This document shows, piece by piece, positions 1 through 8,421 of a DNA stretch of 64,000 bases; positions within the stretch are counted from its first letter, which is position 1; every line of letters begins with the position of its first letter. Source of the stretch: Phyllobacterium myrsinacearum (GTDB lineage Bacteria; Pseudomonadota; Alphaproteobacteria; Rhizobiales; Rhizobiaceae); assembly GCF_002980555.1 (NCBI RefSeq), contig NZ_PVBT01000005.1:310001-374000 (forward strand), read 5' to 3'. The position numbers and the translations under genes are program-made. A model generated the notes under the pieces. It made no database searches, had not been told where the DNA came from, and saw only the letters and a list, made by a program, of their open reading frames with translations.

Positions 1-403
1 AATAGGCGACGCCATTGTAACTGGCGACCTTTTTGCGGCCCGCATCGAAGTCATCATAACTGGCATCTGCAGGGTAATATTCAAGCAGCGGCACAATCCA
101 TTTCGACTCGGCAAACAACGCGACATTGGCTTCGTCAATGTAGTAGACATTATACTTGCCTGTTGTGGCCGCCTCCGCCCTTGATTTGGCACGGCGGTCA
201 TTTTCGTTCAGGTAATCGAATTCGAACGATGCGCCCGACAATTTCTTGAATTCATCTTTGTAGCTTTCAAGCAGGGTAAGACTGTCGCGCGGCTGGGCCA
301 GAACCCGGACGGTACTGGTACATATCTGCGCATTCGCCACATTTGCAAAAACGAGCAGGCTGACACCGCTCACAAGAGCAGTGCAATAAGACATTCGTAG
401 CAT
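1..403 (-). CDS. ABC transporter extracellular solute-binding protein (3' part missing)
   Basis: The reading frame starts at 403 and runs off the left edge, so only about 134 N-terminal residues are visible. Residues 5-23 are hydrophobic and are followed by Ala-Asn-Ala at 23-25, a typical signal-peptidase site, so the protein should be periplasmic. The mature part (STVRVLAQPRDSLTLLESYK, then a segment containing EFDYLNENDRRAK) resembles family 1 sugar-type solute-binding proteins. The start is supported by GGGAGGATA just upstream. The rest of the transporter would lie outside the window. Family-level call only; the substrate is unknown. Confidence 0.7.
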   Translation of the reverse strand, partial: MLRMSYCTALVSGVSLLVFANVANAQICTSTVRVLAQPRDSLTLLESYKDEFKKLSGASFEFDYLNENDRRAKSRAEAATTGKYNVYYIDEANVALFAESKWIVPLLEYYPADASYDDFDAGRKKVASYNGVAY

Positions 404-641
404 TGGTTATCCTCCCAAAGTTCCTTTTTCCCAGGATATGGCAGGCGTTTCTCCTCTCACCCGCTCAATCCGGCAAGAAAATTGGCAGAGGAAAATGAGC
501 TCCGATAGCAGCAAATTTTCAAAAAACTGATACGAATTTGCAAGACTTACCCATCATCGGCTGCTCCAGCAGCCGATGGCAAACCACGCAGGCTTATTGT
601 CATTGCACCGGTAGGCAGCAAGCCCGCCTTTGGTCAGGCCG

Positions 642-1424
642 TCACTGGGCGCCGACCGGCCGCGGCGGGTAGATGGCCTGCACCTGCGCGGCCCTGGGTG
701 CGCCTGATATCGCACCCGTTGTCATGGCCGAGGTTGCCGGGGCGGTTTTTCCGGCAACCAGCATGTCTTCGTGCACCCAACCGATCATGTCGGTGGCGGG
801 AATCACGATATGATGCCATTTGCCGGTCTTGCCATAGGACCGCATTTCGCGTCCCTTTTCCACGGTACCCGCCGGTTCGGATTTATCCCACGCATTGCGC
901 CGCAAAGTCAGCCTTTCCCGGGCATAGACCACCGACGGCGTCATGTTGGGCATATTGATCCCGCGTGGCAGGTGAATGCCTGTCCGGTCTGTAGGACCAA
1001 CGGACAAAGCTGGGCGTTGCAACGGTTGTGGCTGCTGCAATGCTGTCCGCTGCAGCGGTGTGGGCACCACCGGGCTCTGCGATTGCGCGCCGACGGGAAT
1101 GGAGGGGCGCGGAACCGGTGCAGTGAACGCGGTCGCGGGGCTACTGTCCTGGCGCGGCGCGGCTTTCGCAGTCTGTTTGCCATCTGTTTCAGGTTTTGCA
1201 GCCGCGGATCGGCTGGTCTGCGCCGCTGGACGCTCAAACCATCCGGCGAAGGCTTTCAGCGGGCCTTTGTGCTGGGTTGCCGACCATATGCTCAATGCAC
1301 CGACACCGGCAATCACGGCAAGAGCCAGAAATATACCGGTGGAGGACCCACGGGAGGCGGCCCGTGAGGATGTCCGCCTGGGCGAACGTGACGGTGAACG
1401 GGTGCTGCGCTTTCTCTTGGCCAT
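642..1424 (-). CDS. Membrane-anchored SH3-domain protein
   Basis: 260 residues. I start at 1424 rather than at the longest frame (1568), because the N-terminus there is a compact Lys/Arg/Ser-rich cytoplasmic tail (1-28) followed by one membrane helix (about 30-47), with AGGGCAGG upstream. A long Pro/Gln/Ala-rich linker follows. A bacterial SH3 domain lies at about 165-225 (VVYARERLTLRRN, GTVEKG, WHHIVI, GWVHEDML). Such proteins usually sit in the periplasm and bind peptidoglycan or partner proteins. No operon partner is evident, and the precise role is unknown. Confidence 0.65.
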   Translation of the reverse strand: MAKRKRSTRSPSRSPRRTSSRAASRGSSTGIFLALAVIAGVGALSIWSATQHKGPLKAFAGWFERPAAQTSRSAAAKPETDGKQTAKAAPRQDSSPATAFTAPVPRPSIPVGAQSQSPVVPTPLQRTALQQPQPLQRPALSVGPTDRTGIHLPRGINMPNMTPSVVYARERLTLRRNAWDKSEPAGTVEKGREMRSYGKTGKWHHIVIPATDMIGWVHEDMLVAGKTAPATSAMTTGAISGAPRAAQVQAIYPPRPVGAQ

Positions 1425-1617
1425 ATAAATCCTGCCCTTTTCGGCCCGGTTGTGGTTGGGCCAGATCACTATCGGGTTTGACAACACGCCTGAGCGTCGA
1501 ATCGCGATGTCATCCAGCCTGACAGGGCTTCCTTGGTATTTCGTTACCGGGCAGCAAAGACACGACATAGCAGCGGCCCGAGGGATAAGACCGCTGGAGC
1601 CGCCGGCGCTTTCTGGA

Positions 1618-2004
1618 TCAGATCTGCGCTTCGATGGCGGCCTTGTCTATCACCGACCAGACCAGTGCAATCTTCCCGTCGCGAAACTGGTAGAACACGT
1701 TTTCGCTGAAAGACACCTTCCTGCCATTGATGGGAAGGCCAAAGAAATTTCCCTTGGGCGTCACGTTGAACAGGAGCCGGGCGGCGATATGGGATTGGTC
1801 GGAGACCAGCAGGTCAATATTGAAATACAGGTCCGGAATTTCGACGAAGTCCTTCACCAGCAGCCCTCGATAACCCGTCAACCCGATCAGCTTTCCGTTG
1901 TAATGCACGTCCTCCTGAACGAAATTTCCGAGGTTCGGCCAGTCCTGCCTGTTTAGGCAGGATATATAGGCCTTGTAGATTTCCGCGAGGTTTGTCTCAG
2001 TCAT
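1618..2004 (-). CDS. SnoaL-like / ester-cyclase family protein
   Basis: 128 residues, the size of a single-domain NTF2-fold protein. The pattern YKAYISCLNRQDWPNL near the N-terminus, GYRGLLVKDF in the middle and VFYQFRDGKIALVWSVIDK near the C-terminus is typical of SnoaL-like polyketide-cyclase relatives, which include hydrolases and isomerases of small molecules as well as proteins of unknown role. AAGGAG precedes the ATG. It is divergent from the SH3 gene at 2264 and not obviously in an operon. The specific substrate cannot be inferred. Confidence 0.7.
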   Translation of the reverse strand: MTETNLAEIYKAYISCLNRQDWPNLGNFVQEDVHYNGKLIGLTGYRGLLVKDFVEIPDLYFNIDLLVSDQSHIAARLLFNVTPKGNFFGLPINGRKVSFSENVFYQFRDGKIALVWSVIDKAAIEAQI

Positions 2005-2263
2005 GAAAACTGCTCCTTGGCTACCGGTGAGGTTGGGGATGAGGCGAATAGGTGCGTCGGCGACGCAGTAAGACTCAACTTATGACAACATGCCAGCACT
2101 TATCCAAATCGGGCGCGAAGCAGCCATATAGGCATGAGCAATCCGGGTGCCGGAACAAAGGTTCTGGAAACATTCTGTAAAGCAACTGGACAAATCGCGA
2201 TAAGTTCAATCTATTGTCACGGACATCCAACTTAACTCAGTGTTATTGCAGGGGGATTGAGCA

Positions 2264-2656
2264 ATGAACATGAAAAGCTTTCTCACATTACTTGTTTTTT
2301 GTTCCACAATGATATTTTCGGCAGGTTCTGCTTTTGCTGACGCCGCCTATACGACCGGAAATGTCAATCTGCGCACCGGTCCGGCAACACATTACGCGCG
2401 CGTTGGTACTCTGGCCGCGGGAACACGCGTCAATGTCCTGGCCTGTCAGTCAAACTGGTGCCGGATCGGCCGGCAGGGGATCCGGGGATGGGTGTCGGCC
2501 AACTATCTCGATCGCATCGCCGTTCACAGGCCTGCCATCGTGGTACGGCCAACAATCATTGTACGCCCCCCCTATCATCACGGTCACCGTCCGCCGCACC
2601 GGCCTCACCGCCCTCGTCCGAATTGCAAGATCGCACCGGGATTCTCTTGCCGGTGA
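2264..2656 (+). CDS. Small secreted SH3-domain protein with His/Pro-rich tail
   Basis: 130 residues. Residues 1-25 form a signal peptide ending in SAFA. One SH3b domain occupies about 29-84 (NVNLRTGPATHYARVGTL, VNVLACQSNWCRI, GWVSANYL). The last 40 residues are rich in His, Pro and Arg (HHGHRPPHRPHRPRP), which may bind metal or simply be disordered. GGGGGA precedes the ATG. A strong hairpin follows the stop codon, so this is probably a single-gene transcription unit. Confidence 0.8.
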   Translation: MNMKSFLTLLVFCSTMIFSAGSAFADAAYTTGNVNLRTGPATHYARVGTLAAGTRVNVLACQSNWCRIGRQGIRGWVSANYLDRIAVHRPAIVVRPTIIVRPPYHHGHRPPHRPHRPRPNCKIAPGFSCR

Positions 2657-2666
2657 TATCGACGGC

Positions 2667-2699
2667 ACGCTCCTTCAGCCGCAGAGGTTGAAGGAGCGT
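2667..2699 (+). terminator. Rho-independent terminator after the SH3 gene
   Basis: A 14-bp stem (2667-2680 with 2686-2699, one G-U pair), a 5-nt loop GCAGA, then TTCTTCT. It lies 11 nt after the stop at 2656. Confidence 0.75.
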
Positions 2700-2886
2700 T
2701 CTTCTGCGCACCATTAACTGTAAATCGCCTTACAACTCAGTAATATTCAGATAAATCATTTTCATTCGACAGATTAGAGTGTAGAAACGCTTTCTGCGTT
2801 CTGAAACTTCACATCTATCAATACCAATCTTAACTTGAACACAACTGATATCTCCCCATAGTGTTGTTACGAGTAGGTATGCGTCG

Positions 2887-4059
2887 ATGAAATTCATTTT
2901 CCGCAATGTTCTCGGATTAAGTCTACTCTTGTCTTCCAGCCTCTTTTTTCATGCCCATGCCATGGCTGAACCAGGCATTTGCATCCGGCTCAGACAGCAG
3001 CTCAAGCTGCCGGTCCGGGAAGAGCCGCAGACTAGCAGAGCCGTTCAGACGCAGGCGATCAAACTTCAGCAGGCGCGCGCCCGCGCCAGCCAGGCGGGTT
3101 GCGGCAACACGCTCTTTTCCCGGGGCGATCCAAAGCAATGCGCGCGTTTTCAGCGGAATATCGAAAGCTTGATGAACGGGCTTGAGAGACAGAAGCGCGC
3201 AGAACTCCACTCCATAGGGTCCGCTCCGTCCAGGGCGCGCATTCTTGCGTCCCTCAAAGCAAATGGCTGTTCCGAAGAGCGGCGGCCGGGGCTGCTCGAA
3301 GCCCTTTTCGGCAGTTCCACTCCCGAGCCTGCAGTGATGAAGACCGCAACCCTTCCCCGGCAGATGATTGAAAGAAAGCGGCCGAGGCAACCAAGTCAAA
3401 CCACCGATGCATCGAGTAGAAAACTTTACCGGACACTGTGCGTGCGAACCTGCGATGGATATTATTTTCCAATCTCTTTCGCGGTCCAGACCAGATATTT
3501 CGATCGCGACCAGAACACCTGCAGTGAAATGTGCCCCGGATCGGAGGTAAAATTATACTCCCATGCCATACCGGAGCAGTCTTCCGAGGACATGATCTCC
3601 GTTGAAACCAAGACCCCCTACAAGGATCTGCCAGCCGCGTTCAATTACCGGATTGTCGGTGCCCCGGCCGCAGCGCAATGCACGTGCCATACTGCGCAAC
3701 CATCACTGAATGCGGCAGCGCCGGCAAGCCAAAAAGCCTCAACCGTCATTGGTCCCGAACTGCCAATGGCGAAACATGGCGCCAGGGATGAACGGGCAAC
3801 AGACTTGGGTACCGCATCCAGTGACGGCGGCAACCCTTTTGGCATGATCCTGGCAGCACCCGCCCAAGAAAATAACCGGCGTAATGTACGCATAGTCGGT
3901 TCGGCATATCTCCCCGATGACGAAGGAAAAATCGATTTCAAGGCATCACGGCCATCCGAACCGCTTTTTGCCCAAGACCCCGACCGGGCAAACAGGTTCA
4001 CCTTCGGCATGGCCATCGAAACGGTTGCAGCCGATATACTGAAGCGGCTTGGAGACTAG
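2887..4059 (+). CDS. DUF2865 domain-containing secreted protein
   Basis: 390 residues. Residues 1-27 form a signal peptide (hydrophobic stretch, then AMA). The family hallmark is the Cys-rich core at about 180-270: LCVRTCDGYYFPISF, TCSEMCPGSEVKLY, and the later KDLPAAFNYR and CTC. DUF2865 is found mostly in Hyphomicrobiales and has no defined function. The Cys pairs suggest disulfides in the periplasm. The regions before and after the core are low-complexity and poorly conserved. The gene stands alone between intergenic regions; the neighbour at 4120 is convergent. Confidence 0.85.
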   Translation: MKFIFRNVLGLSLLLSSSLFFHAHAMAEPGICIRLRQQLKLPVREEPQTSRAVQTQAIKLQQARARASQAGCGNTLFSRGDPKQCARFQRNIESLMNGLERQKRAELHSIGSAPSRARILASLKANGCSEERRPGLLEALFGSSTPEPAVMKTATLPRQMIERKRPRQPSQTTDASSRKLYRTLCVRTCDGYYFPISFAVQTRYFDRDQNTCSEMCPGSEVKLYSHAIPEQSSEDMISVETKTPYKDLPAAFNYRIVGAPAAAQCTCHTAQPSLNAAAPASQKASTVIGPELPMAKHGARDERATDLGTASSDGGNPFGMILAAPAQENNRRNVRIVGSAYLPDDEGKIDFKASRPSEPLFAQDPDRANRFTFGMAIETVAADILKRLGD

Positions 4060-4119
4060 GCCGTGCACGCGTAAATCTGGTCGAAATGCGCCTGAAGGGC
4101 ATGGCAATTGACCTCCGTT

Positions 4120-5226
4120 TCAAACCAGCGCCGCCACATATTGCGCGATGGGCAGACAGGAGGTCAGCCCCGGACTTTCAATGCCAAACAGATTGACCAG
4201 ACCTTTTACACCATGCGACGATGGCCCCTCGATAAGGAAATCCGTCACCGTTTCGCCTGCGATACTCAGTTTTGGCCTGATGCCGCAATAGGCAGGCTGG
4301 AGAACCCCATCGGGCAAAGCAGGCCAGTATTTCCGTATCGCCTCATAGAAGCGCTCGGCCCGCGCCGGATCGACCGAATAGTCAATGGTATCCACCCACT
4401 CGACATCCGGGCCAAACCGCATGCTGCCTCCCAGATCGAGTGTCAGGTGGATACCCAGGCCTCCGGGCTCCGGCACAGGATAAATCAGATGCTGAAACGG
4501 CGCGGTACCTGGCACCGAGAAATAGTTTCCCTTTGCATATCGGCGCTCCGGCACGTGATGCTTCGGCAATGCCGCGATTTTCGCCGCCAGTTCAGGCGCG
4601 TTCAGCCCGCAGGCATTGATAAACACATCGGTGCGGAATTCGTACGGCCGGCCGGTTTCCGTCTCGATTGTGTGAACGACAAATCCGTCGCTGTCAGCCT
4701 CCACGGACACCACCTTGGTGTGGGTTGCGATCATTGCATCGTGCGCCTGCGCATCTCCAAGCAGCGCCAGCATCAGGTCATGGCAATCAACGATTCCGGT
4801 AGACGGCGACATAATCGCGGCCGTGCAGTTCAGTTCCGGTTCGACGCGCCGGGCTTGCGCGCCGGAAAGGAATTGCAGATCACTCACGCCGCATCTGCGG
4901 GCGCGCCCGGCAATTTCGGTCAGGGTCTCAACCTGCCGGTTGTCTGTCGCAACGATCAGTTTGCCGCAGCGCTTATGCGCTACGCCGTATGCATTCGCAA
5001 ACCGGTAGAGCGCCGCATTGCCATCCACGCACAACCACGCCTTCAAACTCGTTTCCGGGTAATAGAGGCCGGCATGGATTACACCCGAATTGCGGGAGCT
5101 GATTCCATTGCCCACCCCTCCGCTCTCCTCGGCAATGAGCGTTTCAATTCCTCGCCTTGCAAATTCACGCGCTATGGCAATCCCGATGACGCCACCACCC
5201 GCAACAACGCAGCCTATGCGATCCAC
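4120..5226 (-). CDS. FAD-dependent oxidoreductase, L-2-hydroxyglutarate dehydrogenase-like
   Basis: 368 residues with an N-terminal FAD-binding Rossmann motif (GGGVIGIAIAREFARRG, residues 10-26) and the DAO-fold segment NSGVIHAGLYYP at about 45-57, which is characteristic of the L-2-hydroxyglutarate oxidase/dehydrogenase group. The C-terminal GLVNLFGIESPGLTSCLPI is also typical. It likely oxidises a 2-hydroxy acid, passing electrons to O2 or quinone. The start codon is GTG at 5226, supported by GGGGTGAAGA upstream. It is preceded by a small unknown gene on the same strand, 24 nt away. The family is confident; the substrate is inferred. Confidence 0.8.
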   Translation of the reverse strand: MDRIGCVVAGGGVIGIAIAREFARRGIETLIAEESGGVGNGISSRNSGVIHAGLYYPETSLKAWLCVDGNAALYRFANAYGVAHKRCGKLIVATDNRQVETLTEIAGRARRCGVSDLQFLSGAQARRVEPELNCTAAIMSPSTGIVDCHDLMLALLGDAQAHDAMIATHTKVVSVEADSDGFVVHTIETETGRPYEFRTDVFINACGLNAPELAAKIAALPKHHVPERRYAKGNYFSVPGTAPFQHLIYPVPEPGGLGIHLTLDLGGSMRFGPDVEWVDTIDYSVDPARAERFYEAIRKYWPALPDGVLQPAYCGIRPKLSIAGETVTDFLIEGPSSHGVKGLVNLFGIESPGLTSCLPIAQYVAALV

Positions 5227-5250
5227 TCTTCACCCCATCGTCTCACGGAA

Positions 5251-5526
5251 TCATGATGTCAGTTTTTTCTCCAGGCTCTGCAGCGTCTCTATTATCTTGC
5301 TGCCGACCCGCTCATAGCTGGGATAATGCAAGAGGTGTTCCTTGTCCCAGTCAGCCGGTGAAAGATCATTGGCACCATCTTGCGGCGCAAAATTCTTCAG
5401 CTCGTTGAGAAACTCCTGAACCGAGCGCGCCGTCGGCGGAGTCCCGGTTGCCGCGTACAGGAAAAGAGCCCGCAGCCAGAACTGGATCGCCATCATCTCT
5501 GTCCGTATCTGCTCGTCCTCAATCAT
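5251..5526 (-). CDS. Small conserved-looking hypothetical protein
   Basis: 91 residues, ATG start with CAGGA upstream. I recognise no domain. The sequence is acidic and helical, with a WLRALFLYAATG segment at about 17-28 and an SLEKKL C-terminus. It lies 24 nt upstream of the FAD oxidoreductase on the same strand and may be co-transcribed with it. The composition looks coding, but the function is unknown. Confidence 0.5.
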   Translation of the reverse strand: MIEDEQIRTEMMAIQFWLRALFLYAATGTPPTARSVQEFLNELKNFAPQDGANDLSPADWDKEHLLHYPSYERVGSKIIETLQSLEKKLTS

Positions 5527-5904
5527 GGAAATCCTGGCTCACACGCTACGCCCTTCACGCCCATTTCTTTACCACTATTGTGAGCCGGATTGGTAATTGG
5601 TCTGACGGATATCAGGTATATCCTTAAGCGTTCGGCTGACATGTGAAGACAATAAAAACGATTATCTTCCGATATCTTTCAATGGACACGGCAGCGCCAA
5701 TTGTCACCCTTCGATTCTTGCCCGCATCGTATTGAGGACCGGGATACGTCGAACGGCTTAGCCGCCTTTCAACTGAAGAGACAGCTTAAACCGGCTTTCG
5801 CAAAGCGCTAAAATCAATGCTGCCTGTGTGCCGTACGACGTAAATATCTGCCCGGCGAACAAGCGCTCGAAAAACGGTCGACAATCATTCAGAGAGGTCA
5901 GAGG
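5527..5904. promoter_or_regulatory. Intergenic region before the polysaccharide locus
   Basis: 378 bases between divergent genes, so it should carry the promoter of the flippase gene. An inverted repeat GGATAT-5 nt-ATATCC lies at 5607-5623, and AT-rich sequence (ACAATAAAAACGATTATC) follows at about 5650-5665. No convincing protein or RNA gene is seen. Confidence 0.35.
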
Positions 5905-7377
5905 GTGAGCGCTGTACGCCGGGCATTTTTCATGGCGATACTGGAACAGTATTCGCAAGTGATCGTCAGCGTGGCGATGATCACGATCCTGTCGCGCATG
6001 CTGAGCAGCAGCGAGATCGGGATAGCCGTCATCGGCTTGGGAATTGGCACGATTGCGCTCACGGTCAGGGAGTTCGTCACGTCGGAATACCTCATTCAAC
6101 GTGGCACGCTCACACGCGAAGACATACGAACCAGCTTCACGCTGACCCTCGGCTTCTCCATGGCCATAGGCTGCGCCCTGTTCTTTTCAGCGCCGTTCCT
6201 TTCCCGATTTTATGCCGCGCCCGAGCTGCTCGCATTCATCAAAATACTGGCCTTTGCCGGCGTCATCGATGCCGCTGTCTGTCCAATCATCGCCCTGCTG
6301 CGCCGGGATCTCACCTTTGGTGCGGTAACCCGCATCAACGCCATCGGAAGCATCACCAATGCGGTCGCAACCATCGCATTTGTCGCCCTGCATTTCGGCT
6401 TCATGAGCTTTGCCTGGGGAACGCTCGCCTCCGCCGTGGTCAGGATGCTTCTCGCTTTTCATACCAGACCAATCTTCTGGATGTTAAACCCCTGCTTGAA
6501 GAGCTGGCGGGCGGCTTTCGCCTTCGGCTCCTACAAAGGCGCCTCAACCCTCCTGGACCGCTCCTATGAGGCACTCCCCCAGCTTGTCCTGGGCAGGATC
6601 ATGCCGCTCACGGCAGTCGGCCTCTACAATCGTGCAAATCTCGTCTGCGGCCTGCCGGACAAGATCCTGCTTTCAGCAATCTTCTCCGTCGCCTTTCCCG
6701 CATTTGCATCCGAAGTCAGGGCGGAGCGCGACGTCAAAGCGGCTTATCTGCGCATCATAAGCTACATCACGGCCCTCTATTGGCCGGCAACCCTGGCAAT
6801 GGCCATTCTGGCCTATCCGATTGTCCGCATCGCGCTTGGCCCGCAATGGACCGAGACGGCACCGCTGGTCCAGATTTTTGCGCTTGCGGCGCTCTTCTGG
6901 TTTCCCAATATTCTGACTTTTCCCGTTCTCGTCGCGATGGGGGCAAACAGACAGGCATTCGAAGCCAATTTCATTGGCCGGGGGCTGTCGATGCTTGTGA
7001 TCTGCGCCGCCAGCTTTTTCGGGCTCTACGCCCTGGCACTGAGCCAGTTCATTGTCCTGCCCTTCCAGATGTATCTTTCGCTGGTCTATGTCCGCCGGCA
7101 GGTCCCCTTCGCCTGGGGAGAGCTGTTCCAGGTTTTATACAGAAGCGGCCTGGTCACGATGTATGCCATTGCCGGTCCACTGCTCGTTCTCGCCGCCAAC
7201 CGCTTCCAGTTCGACATGTCGATTGCGCAAGCCTGCATTGCCGGTCTGCTCTCGGCCATCGGATGGCTGGCAGCGCTGGCTTACTTCAGGCATCCGTTCT
7301 TCGACGAAGTGGAAAACATTGCAAGGATCGCAATGCCTGCACTGCTGGCAAGGATAAACACCGCGGTTGCCAAATGA
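5905..7377 (+). CDS. Polysaccharide flippase (Wzx-like, MOP superfamily)
   Basis: 490 residues with about 12-14 hydrophobic helices and the polysaccharide-synthesis flippase layout (early AILEQYSQVIVSVAMITIL, the central loop FAFGSYKGASTLLDRS, then GLYNRANLVCGLP). Wzx proteins move undecaprenyl-PP-linked repeat units across the inner membrane. It starts at GTG 5905, preceded by GAGG; an internal ATG at 5932 is possible. It is the first gene of the glycan locus and fits with the polymerase, export and kinase genes downstream. Confidence 0.85.
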   Translation: MSAVRRAFFMAILEQYSQVIVSVAMITILSRMLSSSEIGIAVIGLGIGTIALTVREFVTSEYLIQRGTLTREDIRTSFTLTLGFSMAIGCALFFSAPFLSRFYAAPELLAFIKILAFAGVIDAAVCPIIALLRRDLTFGAVTRINAIGSITNAVATIAFVALHFGFMSFAWGTLASAVVRMLLAFHTRPIFWMLNPCLKSWRAAFAFGSYKGASTLLDRSYEALPQLVLGRIMPLTAVGLYNRANLVCGLPDKILLSAIFSVAFPAFASEVRAERDVKAAYLRIISYITALYWPATLAMAILAYPIVRIALGPQWTETAPLVQIFALAALFWFPNILTFPVLVAMGANRQAFEANFIGRGLSMLVICAASFFGLYALALSQFIVLPFQMYLSLVYVRRQVPFAWGELFQVLYRSGLVTMYAIAGPLLVLAANRFQFDMSIAQACIAGLLSAIGWLAALAYFRHPFFDEVENIARIAMPALLARINTAVAK

Positions 7378-7416
7378 GCAGCCCCGCGCTTCGCTTCAAG
7401 GATTGGATCTTCGACA

Positions 7417-8421
7417 ATGAAATCCATTGACGTGGTCATACCAAACTACAATTACGCCCAGTATCTGCAGGACTGCGTCGACAGTGTACGCAGCCAGCCT
7501 GCCGAGAGGCTGCGCATCCTGATCATCGACAATGCCTCCACCGATGACAGCGCTGTTATCGCCAGGACGCTGGCGAGTGCCGATCCCAGAATAGAACTGA
7601 TGCTGCGCCCCAGAAACCTCGGGGCGCATGCTTCCTTCAACGATGGCATCGACTGGGCCCAATCGGACTATTTTCTGATCCTTTGCTCGGACGATTATCT
7701 GGCTCCGGGCGCGCTCGCCAGGGCGATGAGCTTCATGGAGGAAAATGACGACGTTCACTTGACCCATGGCAGGACGCATTTTCGTGCAGACGCCACCGAC
7801 GGCGATCATCTGCCGGACACCCCCTTGCTTTCGGATTGGTCAAAACAGGACGGCAAATCCTTTCTGACCTCTCTCTGTCAAAGCGGCAGGAATTTTGTGA
7901 GCGGGCCCACGGTGATCGTGCGTACGGCGATCCAGAAGAAAGCCGGGTATTACAAGCCCGCTCTGCCCCACACCGACGATCTTGAGATGTGGCTGCGTTT
8001 TGCGCTTCACGGTGCAGTGGGCCGAACGGACAATATTCAGGCAGTCGCAAGAGTCCATGCTTCCAATCAGTCCGCGACCGTTCGCACCCTGGAGCAATGG
8101 AGCGTCGAATTCGAGGCGGCGTTCCGGTCATTCTTCGAGAATGACGGGGCAATTCTTCCCGAAGCGGAAGCACTTCTGCGGCAAGCGCGCGATGCGCTGA
8201 GTGAACGGGCCTACTGGTCGGCAATCGCGCAAATATGCCGGGGTGAACCGGGCGCTACAGCGTTGATGCGTCACGCTATCCGGCTGCGGCCATCCGCAGC
8301 CTGGCTGCCACCGTTCCGCTATCTGCTCAACAGATCAGACGCCTCGGCATTGATAGGCCGCAGCGCAAAGGCCCTCGGCCGGCGGCTTGGTACATCCATG
8401 ACCTCGGGCGGCCGGTTATAA
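7417..8421 (+). CDS. Glycosyltransferase family 2
   Basis: 334 residues with a GT-A fold: VVIPNYNYAQYL (5-16), IIDNASTDDS (about 36-45), a DxD-type LCSDDYL at about 90-96, and DDLEMWLRF at about 188-196 as the acceptor-side acid motif. It transfers a sugar from a nucleotide donor to the growing repeat unit on the cytoplasmic face. The gene lies 39 nt after the flippase; its 3' end overlaps the convergent pyruvyl transferase by 6 nt. Donor and acceptor are unknown. Confidence 0.85.
   Translation: MKSIDVVIPNYNYAQYLQDCVDSVRSQPAERLRILIIDNASTDDSAVIARTLASADPRIELMLRPRNLGAHASFNDGIDWAQSDYFLILCSDDYLAPGALARAMSFMEENDDVHLTHGRTHFRADATDGDHLPDTPLLSDWSKQDGKSFLTSLCQSGRNFVSGPTVIVRTAIQKKAGYYKPALPHTDDLEMWLRFALHGAVGRTDNIQAVARVHASNQSATVRTLEQWSVEFEAAFRSFFENDGAILPEAEALLRQARDALSERAYWSAIAQICRGEPGATALMRHAIRLRPSAAWLPPFRYLLNRSDASALIGRSAKALGRRLGTSMTSGGRL

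Noticed and set aside
511-541. GCAAATT / AATTTGC inverted pair upstream of the first gene
   Set aside because: Arms are 7 bp with a 17-nt gap in AT-rich DNA; chance occurrence is likely.
4108-5256. Long plus-strand frame of 382 codons antisense to the FAD oxidoreductase
   Set aside because: It is a shadow: the opposite strand encodes an intact oxidoreductase with clear motifs, and this frame has none.
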